Origin: Zygnema cylindricum | Taxonomy: Eukaryota; Streptophyta; Zygnematophyceae; Zygnematales; Zygnemataceae | Length of the DNA: 62,545 nt | Direction: 5' to 3' | NCBI GenBank assembly: GCA_037447655.1 | Contig: JBBHKE010001149.1 | Coordinates: 1 to 62,545 of the forward strand | Shown here: positions 43,551 through 62,545 of the stretch, piece by piece | How the letters are laid out: each line of letters opens with the position of its first letter | Position numbering within the stretch: position 1 is the first letter of the stretch | The notes under the pieces: model-generated | Told to the model about the DNA's origin: nothing | Databases searched by the model: none | What the model saw: only the letters and a program-made list of their open reading frames with translations | Position numbers and translations under genes: made by a program

Positions 43551-46206
43551 TTAACCAACAATTGCAGATAAAGGAGAAGCTTCTTGAAGAATCTGAACCA
43601 ATTGCTCTGCATTTGCTTGCTCACTCCAAGAAACACTTTTTACCGTTGCCGCAATACCAACTTGTGCCAACCGCCTTTTATCCGACAATATCATCTCTAT
43701 TTTACGTCCCACATCTTCTACATTTCCTCCCAAATCGAGACCAACTGATAAACCATTGGAGGAATCCAGAAGCTCTGCTGCTCCTACAGCTCCACCTGAT
43801 CCATTATGTATGATAGAAGGTGCTCCAAAAGCCGCCGCCTCCACAATAGTCATACCATAGGCATCGTAAAGACAAGGGTGGACATTCAAAAGGGTCTGAA
43901 AAACCGTAAAAAACCTTCCAAATCAGCAAACGACAAAAGGCAAAAGACAAAAGGCAAAAGGAAAAAGGCAAAAGGCAAACGTACCTGTGAGTAGACCTCT
44001 GATAAACGGTCGGCGCCCATAAAACCATCAACAATAACAGAAGAGGGGACAGCTGTTACAATCCTGTGTCGGATATCTGAAGCATAATCACCTCCTCCAC
44101 CGGCTCCCATACAAAGGAGCGGCACAATACCCCTTTCCTGAAGGAAGGCTGCAATATGTTCCACAATTGCAGCAAATAAAGCTGCATTCTTCTCTGGACT
44201 CAGTCTTACGCAACAGGAAAAATATTTCCGTCCTTGTGACCAGATTGATTCTGATGCCTCTGTCATCTACACAGAGGGAAAAGTGCAAATAAAACTTGTC
44301 TGTCAGCCTCTGACTGGTTGAGCCAATAAAGAAAAAGAACAAACAGAGTGTACAAAAAGACTCAATCAAACAAGGATAACGACAATCTTTTGGTTTGACT
44401 TGGAAAGGTAATGAACCCGTTGTATTTGAAAAAGAGAATTGACGAAAACAATTAATCCACCAGGAGCAATTGGGCCTTTGACATAGGTTCTATAACAACG
44501 CCTAAAGCAATTCATTTGCTGCCACTTCAACCATGGGACAAAGCAGAATTTCTCCACTCTCAAAAACAAAGCCCCAAATGCACAAACCTCTTTTGATGAA
44601 GAAGTGGCTTTATTCAATGCAAGTACACGGATATCCTCGCGCAAAGGGGGAAGCAAAGCCCGTCCGACTACTCCGTTGCGTCTCAGATGACCTAAGCCTT
44701 CTTCAGACACTAGATATTCAGCATCCCTGCAATTGTACAGCAATAGAGACAGTGAGTAAGGGCATAGGATAAAGTTTGAAAACAGTGAACATAACATGTT
44801 CGGAAGAAGCAATAGGCTAAAGAACATCATCAGTTTGAGAGTCACTGCAAAGTTAGAGAAACATGGAAACAGAAAAGGTTATTACATAAGCAGCAACCAT
44901 CACCAACATTAATCCACTCTATGGGCAATGCTCACGCAAAGAAATCAAATTCAACATATATTTTAGACACAGATCTATAAACTGTTCAACCAGTGAATAT
45001 GCCCACTTTCCAGATGCAAATGACAAAGGTCGAAGCTTACAAAGCTTACAAAGCTCATGTCAGGAGTAATACAGAGTCCAAATGCAAAAACTCTGTAGGA
45101 TTGAAAGAAGAGTCGACACTGTGAAGGAATCGCCAAGCAGACAAAACAGAGAAAAAACCTTCTGCTGACTGCAACTCGTGCCTGCGACCTCAACAATGCC
45201 ATTTAAATAAAATAAATGCTTGACGCACCGTGTGCTGAGGGCTGCCACGGTCGATGCCAAGGCCACTGCATTGGACTCGCTATTGCGATAAAATTCCTTT
45301 TCAGAGACTGCATCTTCGCCTGCATATTCCGAGAAGGTGTATACACGGTAATTGAGATAAGCCATCGGAGGCGCAGCCATTCCTTGAGAGGCCCATATAG
45401 GACTGCTCACCACTTGCTTGAAGGCTTCCACAGCTGACCAATCAACAACCAGTCCCCATTGAGGGCGAAACCGGATAATTTCCTCCACTAATTCTGGACT
45501 CACTCCTGCAGCAAATTCACGCCAACCGCATTTCCAATCAAGGCGTCTCCACACTGGTACAGGTATTTCCACCAGCTTTTCCTCACAGGTCTGCTCTCCT
45601 GGGCCAGACTGTGAATCCCTCACACGGAGTGGTGCTGCACTGCATGGCAAGACCCATGCTCTAAAACGTGTAAGATAAATAATCTCCACTGGTGGCTGAT
45701 GTATTCACCACCACGTCATTTACTCCGAGATATTTGTGGCGCTCCTAGGGTCCAGCAGCTCTTGAAACTGACGGCTCAAAAAGCAGTAGCTTAGCCTATG
45801 TCAGAAAAGTATCATCATTCATTCGAATTATGTTCAGAAACTACCAAAAGCAAAAGAAGTCGACAAAGATTTAAGCAAGGCGATCGTGTTAACTTGAACC
45901 TCACCTAACAACAAAAACGGAGTGACCAAGTTTCGCAAGTGAACGGACCATGCTCTGTGCATATATTCCGTTGCCAGAAAAAGTCCCAGCTTTATATTCC
46001 AAGGTCATAAAGAGAAGCCTCATGCTGCTTGGATCTGGAAGGCCCACACTTGCTGATGATGACACCATTTGTGTTGGGGACTGATCGTAGAAATGCAGGC
46101 ACAGCCACAGGAGCTGCAATGGAAAGACAATAGTGGCAACCAAAATTGCAGAGACAGAATACTGTCTCCTTCCCCAAATCTGCGAAAAACATACCGGAGG
46201 AGTCAT
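43551..46206 (-). CDS. Membrane-anchored GT4-type glycosyltransferase, five exons
   Basis: Minus-strand exons 46206-45905, 45639-45229, 44726-44588, 44257-43985 and 43895-43551 join in phase to 490 codons including stop; every intron is GT-AG. Residues 17-39 are a hydrophobic signal anchor, so a Golgi or ER type II protein is likely. The N-terminal GT-B domain starts MRLLFMTLEYKAGTFSGNGIY, with a Gly-rich nucleotide loop. The C-terminal domain has VRLSPEKNAALF and, near residues 386-394, DAYGMTIVEAAAFGAPSI, the position of the family E-x7-E motif with Asp as first acid. The donor is probably a nucleotide sugar; donor and acceptor cannot be told. The start of exon 2 is chosen because it gives VVSAAP in phase; other acceptors within 60 bp are possible. 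The last intron holds a CAAAAGG-type minisatellite (43928-43980). It diverges from SEC23. Confidence 0.85.
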
Positions 46207-46971
46207 TTTTTTTGCTCAACTCAATCAGATGCCTTAGGTCTTTAAGACGCTGCTATTGTCGGGCCACACATGATATTATCAACCAGAAAACTCGAAAGAT
46301 ACATACTCGCTTGCTCTTTTCTATTTAATTTCGATCTATAATCCTAAGGCAAGCAAAACCGAGTAGAGTAGAAACTTCATCGAATCCATAAATGTAAACT
46401 TATCTTCTGGCCTTAACGACTATTCCAGAAAAAAAAAAAAAAAAACAGCAAAAAAAATTCGGATCATAAAAACAGTGTCGCATGACTGCAAGCTTCCCAG
46501 CAAAATCACACTTGAATACGCATACATTAAAAAAAATAGAAAGGGGGGGTAAAAGAACCACTATCTAGCAAGTGTTTATAGCGCAAACACAAAAAAACAC
46601 AAAAGTTCCAACCTGTGTTACATTGGCGATCCTGAGCATGGATTACGTTCGACAGCCGAGACGAAAACGGTTGCCGGAAAGAAAAAAACGAAGAAACGGT
46701 AGAAAAACGTTAACTGAGTTACGAGGAAGCTTTGTAGTAGATAGAAAATTTGAATAGCATAATTTCTTCCCGCTTCTCTAACAAAAGTCAAACGAAGGTG
46801 CTTCATTTGACTATTTCCGCACGAAGCTGCCAAAAATTAGGAAGAGCGCATAGGCGCTTGTCTTGTAACTCCCTTCTTTCCCACTCTTTTCCAGCCTCTT
46901 CTCTCTCTCTCTCTCTCTCTCTTGTATTTTAGCACAAATACGATTGAGTATTGAAAGGCAACTTCCAGAGA
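46207..46971. promoter_or_regulatory. Shared 5' region of glycosyltransferase and SEC23 genes
   Basis: 765 bp between two divergent start codons, so it must hold both promoters and leaders. A (CT)n run at 46896-46922 lies about 50 bp before the SEC23 ATG. A-rich tracts occur near 46430-46460. I see no unambiguous TATA box. Confidence 0.6.
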
Positions 46972-56664
<9,693 letters not shown>

Positions 56665-58827
56665 TTTGTTAACCAACCCTAGTCATTGGTAGGAGACGAG
56701 AGTACCAGGGTGAGCTAGAGCTTTTCCTTTTCACGTGATGAGAAAAAAATGAAAAAAAAGAGGAATAATGACAAAAAAGAAGAGAAAAAATGAAAAAAAG
56801 AAGAGAAAAAGTGAAAAAGAAAAGAGAAAAAGGGAAAGAAATTGAGGAAGAATGAGAAAGAATGAGAAAATAAATGTGTTTTCTGATGTTGTTGTTGCTA
56901 GTGCCTTTCTTTTTCTTTCGTCTCTTAGACAACTGCTTGCCTCGGTGAGCGGGATTTCTTTCCTTCAAATTTTAGGCCACATAATAGGTGTGGTATTTTG
57001 TGATTATTTGTGCAGTTTTACCTATTCCTTCCTGTCATTTGGTTCAGATAGTGGTATAATACACGACCTACCGCTATCAAATATGTTAGTGAATAGTGGT
57101 CCACTATTCTATTTTTTGTTTGACAGCTGGCAGGCTATAGCTGCACTTTTATAGATTTGTTTTTTCTCCTTTTTAGAGCTAAAAAATGAGGTTTTGGGTT
57201 CACTGCCTTTCATCTTTCTTTTTGCATCTTTGCAGGAATAAAATCGGTGGGATATAACATCTCATAGTGGGTTTTGCCAGCGATACCTACCACCTCCTGA
57301 AACTATATAATTAATTTTTGAATTAAAGCAGCAAAACCCTTTTTATCAGGTCCTGTCTATGGCAATTGCCTTTTCTCATTCATACCACGTCTCAAAATCG
57401 TTGACCTGTCACTATTTGTATGATGTATGTGGTCTTCATGTGTTATGTGATGTTTCCCCTTTTTGGACTTAGATCATGTGGTTTTATGCACTTTCAATCA
57501 TGGACTTTGTTTGTTGCGATCTTAACTATGGCGATTTTCTCGATTGAATCGTTAGGCTTGGGTTGTACTGATGAAATACGTCTAAGCAACTAAATATGTT
57601 GTTCCTGGTAGTTAAATATAATATGGTCATGATGCTGGTTTATCACCGCACACCATCCTCATGTGCCAAAGGAGTATATGAAGTTGATGATCATGTCGCA
57701 GATCTCAGACATTCTTCATCATGCTGCATTAATCTCAAGATGGTATATTTTCTTTTCTTAAATGAGCAGCAGGAAGTATTTCTGTGAGAAGACGGTGTGT
57801 GGGTCTCCTGGGAGGACACAAGAAATGGTATGAGAAGTAGTCGAGCCAATGCCTAAGTTAGACAGAGAGCTTCAGTACACAGTAAATCCCTCTTAGGTCA
57901 AAGAAATTATTATACCAGTATTATCAATTTTAGTTCTTTGTTGGAAAATGCTTCATTTAAGCAAGCACGATGATACATCATGTTAAAGATGTACTATCTG
58001 GGTACATGGGAACAAACAGATAAAGGCACAATTGAAACTGAAAAACCGGATCTAGGTGAAGGAAAAACATTTAAAGGAAACAATGAAAAAAACATTTTTT
58101 CTTTCTAGCAAGGATTATTCTAGTACAAAAACCGCCGCTTTTAAGCTTCAGATGTCACTTTCTAGTGGCATATCTTTGTTTTTTCTCGTTCTAAGTTGAA
58201 CCCTAAAAAACGTTCATGATCTAGACATAGTTATAAGGGAACTCTTTGTACTCATAAAAAGGAGAGGGTTCCCAGACATGTGGAAAACAGTTACTACCAA
58301 ATCCTTGAAACCAAAGTCATAGGTCAAAGACTTGTTTCTCTCATTTTACGTGTAACTCTTTAATTGAATGAGACTTAATACAGATGTATTAGTTTTAGTC
58401 AACGCTGGTTCCCACCACATATAGTTCTTTTTAATGGGCAACTGTTCTAGCTCATGCTATAAAAGTTCCAATTATTTCTATATTGGAACACTAAATTGCT
58501 ATAAAAAGCTACAAGTGAACATGCTAACAAGCTCTATTGGTCGAACGAGTTTCACTACATTCATTTTTTAAGAAATTTGCAGTTAGTAAAAGTAACAGAT
58601 TCAAAATGACATTTGTAATTGTGGCCAATCTAGTATGAGTGTCAACATGAGATATAAAGGTGGTGAAAATAGGATAAACTCGAATCCCCTCTAGTGTTAT
58701 ACAAGCACATTTTTCTATGTAAATCCTTTTTTTTGCTTGTCCAAAGACCTAAAACTTAAAAAACCTCGCACTAAAGTCATTTAATCAAGCAGTTTATGTT
58801 ATTTACGGCTGTAACTCACTGTCGTCC
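56665..58827 (+). other. Region between SEC23 and RadA-like gene
   Basis: Begins with the SEC23 3' flank. A purine tract of GAAAAA-type units runs 56735-56875. No gene is recognised; open frames are short. The two flanking genes converge here. Confidence 0.55.
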
Positions 58828-61689
58828 TCAATCTTCGTCTTCTTCTCCATCGTCCTTTCTTTTGTCAAATTCTTCCACTGCCATTCCAAAAGCTTCACAG
58901 AGGGCTTCAATAATATTGGCACATGGACAAGAAACTAAACCATCCACACTATTATTTATTCCCTCTCCATCTTCGTCGTCTCTTGTGACTGAACCGACCA
59001 ATGGAACGATAGCTCGTTTGAATCCGAGCTTTGCAGCCTCCCCTAAGCGTCTCTCAAGTTGTCCCACCTGTCCAAAATAGGTTCATTTCTCATAATAAGT
59101 AATTCACATAATAAAAGTTACTCTACTACTCGCATTTATTTGATAAAAGACAGTCCAAGACTTGTCTATAAAGGCTATATAAAGGTTATATAAAGTTTAT
59201 AAAAAGGTTAGTTTATGACTTGTATAGTAAATCGTTTTCGTAAATAAAGATTAGCCTACAATTCACACTTCGTAACTTCATATTACCTCATATAATAATC
59301 TCAATAAAACTCTCATTGTCATCTCGTAGAACCAAAGTCAGTCTTCCCTCATCATCAACATCATCGATAACCCTATTATATTCACATAATTCCTGTTTCT
59401 GCATTTCCATAACCAGAAATAAATCACCCATCATACCCAATAATGTGACACAATCTATAACCTATACTGTCAATGGGTTTTAGAGTAAAATAATCTATAC
59501 TTAGGATAGGTAATAACAATTTAGGTCAATGTGACGTGGAGGCTTCCTGTCCACTTCTTTAATTGGTGTTACTAGCAAAATATTTGATATTAGGTTAAAA
59601 AAACCAACGACTAAACTAAAGTTACTTATGGATGTATTGTAGATTGTCAATAAAGTATATTTTCATCATTAATACGTGGCCTGAAATATAAAACACCAGG
59701 GCCTCTGTGATGCAATTGCTATATTGACTAATGGTGCACTTATAACCCACTCATTTCGAAATCTAGAAACCTAAGAAAATTGCTAAATTAAATTTATCCA
59801 AGCCGTAAAAATAAATTCCCTAAATTCCCTCCTGACAGTGTCTACCTGTCTAGTCAACTACCAACTTACGAAGAATAGACTTTATTTGAATGCAAATCAT
59901 GATAGAAATGAGAAATTTGCAGAGAGACCTACAACTTGCCTAAAACTTGCTGACACATATATCTCATTACCATGTTTTTGAAAAATATAAAAATTGCAAC
60001 TAAGAGGAGAGATACTCACTGATCGCAACTCCCCTCCAAGTCCAATTTCTCCAATGTATACAGTATCCAAAGGGAGAATCTTTTCAAAATAACTGCAAAA
60101 CATCGTAGATACATTTTTTTAGTAAGGATAATTTTTTACATTAAAGGAACCATGGGCTTGAAAAAATAATTGACCAGTTGGTCATAAACACTAATAGATT
60201 CATGGAAAATTACAAAATTTTAACCCTCAAAAACCCTAAAAAAAAATTACCTTATCATTACCATTATCTCCATCGTTTTACTTATCTTGGGTTTTCTTAT
60301 CTTGTGTTTTCCCAAGTACTAACTAACTCCCAACTATTTTCACTAACGACAAACAACTGAAGACGCCGTTTTACACGTCGTTGTTTTAGTTAAGGTACTT
60401 TCAAATCTCCTTCACTTTTACATAAGCCAAATTACTCCAACTCATGATTGAATCTTCCTTCGCATTCTTTCCTATTTCTTGCGTGTAAAAAACATTTGAA
60501 CCGAATATAAGTCAATTAAAAGTCTTTAGTAAGAAACGAGCTTCCAATTCAAAAAAATTCCTAATTTTATTCTTGTCCAAAAACCTGAAAAAACGACTGC
60601 CGTCCTCAAGTTCTCATCCCGCTTAAGTGGATATGGGATTTAAGTGCAGAATTACTTTTTTGCATAATGAAAAAAACAAAAACGTATCAAAAAGATATAG
60701 TTTATTTCATATTTAACTTCGTCATCACCTAAAATAAAAAATCAAAATCAAAATCGAAATCGAAATCAAAATCGAAATTGAAATTGAAATTGAAATCGAA
60801 ATCAAAACCAAAACCAAAATCGAAATTGAAATCAAATTAAACACATATACAGATCTGCTAATATATATTCAAAAATTCTTATGGTTTAGCTTAGCGTATT
60901 TAATGTACCAATAAAAAATTCTATGGACAAATCTTATGCCTATGTGACTGCAAATTCATACATTCACACATTTTCAGTAAGTAAATATATAGCAGTGGTA
61001 GCGTTTTTATAAAATTGACATTTTTCATTCATGTGCATATAATGTATTCTCGAGTTCAATCCCAACTTTACTGTTTAAGTCTTAAAATCAAGTAAAGGAT
61101 AGTTACCATATGTTTTTTTTTCACATTTGAAAAAGTAAAATGTGAGTTAAACTGCACTAAACTCAGTAAATTCTAAATTAAAAAGGTAGATATCCCCATT
61201 TTTCTGCACTTAAAAATTATGCAACTATCATGTAAAATAGTGAAAACCAGTTTCTGTGTAACTAGCCCATCACAAAAATCTTTATCTTTCTCTTAATCAT
61301 CTTTATCCTTTTCTTTGTCTTTGTCATCATCTTCTTCATTTTCTTCATCTTTTTCAATACTTTTATCTTTATCTCCATCCTTTTCTTTGCCTTTATCTTT
61401 ATCTTCATCTTTTCTTTGCCTTTATCTTTAACTTTATCTTTATCATCTTTACCTTTTTCTTTATGTTTGTCTTGATCATCTTTTATCTTTTACTTTATCT
61501 TTGTCTTTCCTTTATCACTATCTTTTTCTTTATCTTATGCTTTATCTTTATCATTATTTTTCTTCACCATTTTCTATTCTTTACATCATGGTTTTAAGTC
61601 CCAAACCTGCTTGCAACAGCCATGGCTATGGCGATATCAGCTCCAGGCTCCTTCAGCTGGAGGCCTCCCACCACATTAATAAAAATGTC
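58828..61689 (-). CDS. RadA/Sms-like protein, last three exons
   Basis: Minus-strand exons 61689-61607, 60092-60020 and 59067-58828 join in phase across GT-AG introns to 132 codons including stop. The first exon reads DIFINVVGGLQLKEPGADIAIAMA; the second YIGEIGLGGELRS; the third VGQLERRLGEAAKLGFKRAIVP. These are the conserved motifs of the C-terminal Lon-protease-like domain of RadA/Sms. RadA is a RecA-like ATPase in recombination repair; plant versions are probably organellar, though no targeting region is visible here. The tail after RAIVP is an acidic extension ending KDDGEEDED. The zinc finger and ATPase core should lie upstream, to the right of 61689. They are not in the remaining 850 bp; instead a CPSF100-like exon and repeats are found there. 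Confidence 0.8.
60733..60838 (+). repeat. (AAATCR)n microsatellite in RadA-like intron
   Basis: About 17 hexamers alternating AAATCA, AAATCG and AAATTG, with interruptions. Confidence 0.85.
61278..61560 (+). repeat. Imperfect CTTTAT/CTTTGT pyrimidine repeat
   Basis: Irregular array of CTTTATC, TTTGTCTTTG and CATCTT units next to the donor side of the exon at 61607. Read as RNA from the minus strand it is a purine AAAGATAAAG tract. Confidence 0.75.
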
Positions 61690-61733
61690 CTGAAAAACAT
61701 ACCTCCCAATTCCTACCTTATAAAAATATGTTT

Positions 61734-61813
61734 TGAGAGAGAGAAAAGAGAGAGGAGAGAGAGGGGAGAGGGGAGAGAGAGGGGAGTGAGAGGGGGGAGA
61801 GAGAGAGAGAGAG
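61734..61813 (+). repeat. GA-rich tract between two minus-strand exons
   Basis: Runs of GAGAGAG and GGGGAGAG filling most of the 127-bp gap between 61689 and 61817. On the minus strand it is a CT tract, which could serve as the polypyrimidine tract of that short intron. Confidence 0.8.
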
Positions 61814-61816
61814 CAC

Positions 61817-61948
61817 CTTAAAAGCGCTCAAATCTGAGGTGACGTCCAACCATTCGCCGACACGTGGCGCATACACAAAAGGACAAACATTCTGTTTGCA
61901 GTAAAGACGAAGATGTTCCGTGGCCTCCTCCGTTCCATGAACCAGAAT
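61817..61948 (-). pseudogene. Isolated CPSF100-like exon
   Basis: 44 codons on the minus strand, ILVHGTEEATEHLRLYCK to DVTSDLSAFK, bordered by an AG acceptor (right) and a GTGCTC donor (left), phase 0 at both ends. It resembles the plant CPSF100/CPSF2 segment with the pattern VHG-x2-EATEHL, NVCP-x-VYAP and DVTSDL-x-A-x-K. CPSF100 is the inactive metallo-beta-lactamase subunit of the mRNA 3'-end processing complex. Neighbouring CPSF100 exons are absent: the next minus-strand exon is RadA. It could be a captured fragment, part of a chimeric transcript, or a gene torn by rearrangement. Confidence 0.6.
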
Positions 61949-62218
61949 CTGAATTTACAGTTTCCGTTAGATTTTGCGGCATCCGTTGGGATTTACAGAA
62001 TCCATTAAGTTTGACGGTATGAGTTTAACCTAGTTGAACAGTTTTTTGTGAAGTTATTTTTACAAATGCTAAGCAGGTTTAGCAGAAACAAAAATGTTAA
62101 CGGAAAGAAGACAAGGATCTGGTTCTTCCGATCAGTGTTTTTTTTTGATTCAAACTACGTGTGAACTTGAAAAACTAACGGTTCACCAGTTTCAGGTGGC
62201 CTAATCTCTTTATGAGCT
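61949..62218 (+). other. No gene seen
   Basis: 270 bp between the CPSF100-like exon and the hexamer array. I searched the minus strand for RadA ATPase or further CPSF100 exons and found none. Confidence 0.5.
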
Positions 62219-62545
62219 CCTCTCCCTCTCCCTTTCCTTCTTCCTCTTCCTCTTCCACTCCCTCTCCCACAACCTCTCCCTCTCCCAGTCCCTCTCCCTC
62301 TCCCTCTCCCATTCCCTCTCCCTCTCCCTCTCCCTCTCCCTCTCCCTCTCCCTTTCCCTCTCTTTCTCCCTCTCCCTCTCCCTCTCCCTCTCCCTCTCCC
62401 TCACCTCCTCTCACTCCTACTCCCACTCCCTCTCCACATCTTCGACTCCCTCTCCCTCTCACTCTTTGCCTCCCTCTATTTTTCCCCATATCTCCCTTTC
62501 CCTCTCCCTCTCCCTCTAACTCTCTCCCTCTCTCACGACCTCTCC
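62219..62545 (+). repeat. (CCCTCT)n hexanucleotide array
   Basis: Near-perfect CCCTCT units at 62280-62402 with degenerate units on both sides, continuing to the window edge. Open frames across it encode Gly-Glu or Arg-Glu repeats and are not genes. Confidence 0.9.

Noticed and set aside
57596-57787. 63-codon plus-strand open frame between SEC23 and RadA
   Set aside because: Short, no similarity, no exon context.
61501-61821. 106-codon plus-strand frame opposite the RadA exon
   Set aside because: Made of pyrimidine repeat, antisense RadA codons and a GA tract; the minus strand carries the real exon.
62175-62489. Gly-Glu-rich open frame on the minus strand
   Set aside because: Pure translation of the (CCCTCT)n array.
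62219-62545. Telomere-like repeat
   Set aside because: Unit is CCCTCT, not the plant telomere unit CCCTAAA.

Overview
The window is nuclear DNA of a land plant. The evidence is a 15-exon COPII SEC23 gene, exons of a RadA/Sms-type gene, a plant-type five-exon glycosyltransferase, introns with ordinary GT-AG borders and pyrimidine-rich tracts, and a dense nest of Ty1/copia retrotransposons. I cannot name the species. A non-seed plant is possible, but that is a guess.

Positions 1-33913 are a retrotransposon graveyard with one young element. I read it as at least ten LTR insertions of two related copia families. E (plus strand) is an old host element. I (minus) lies in its 5' LTR region and is itself split by plus-strand LTRs. 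Next to I sits C (3778-15099, minus, TSD TTATC). Inside C's RNase H is solo LTR D (plus, TSD CCCAC). Inside D is B (5387-9501, minus, TSD AGTCA). To the right is K, a second copia family (plus, about 17958-33913), split by M (minus) and by an N/L block. In that block two LTRs meet head to head, and L (27222-33494) is a nearly intact copia element. L has almost identical LTRs and a gag-pol frame broken by one TGA.

Three properties recur across these elements. Each LTR is followed directly by a sequence that appears complementary to the anticodon arm of initiator tRNA-Met, the half-tRNA priming known from Drosophila copia. The gag start codon lies inside the LTR, so this primer site is also coding sequence. 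Many LTRs carry, antisense to the element, a tRNA-like module with a perfect Pol III B-box and, in three lineages, an acceptor/T-arm hairpin whose stem shows compensating changes. The last is my main candidate for something undescribed.

Positions 33914-43550 are mostly non-coding. They hold three copies of a TA-flanked MITE, one 977-bp TAA-flanked element, and an intronless gene for an unrecognised single-pass membrane protein with an acidic C-terminal half (39185-40351). Positions 43551-46206 (minus) encode a membrane-anchored GT4-like glycosyltransferase. It is divergent from SEC23 (46972-56664, plus, 770 codons), with 765 bp between them. The SEC23 introns contain two degenerate duplications of exon edges. 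Positions 58828-61689 (minus) hold the last three exons of a RadA/Sms-like gene. Just upstream, in the same orientation and phase, is a lone exon resembling CPSF100, which suggests a chimeric or captured gene. The window ends in hexanucleotide arrays.
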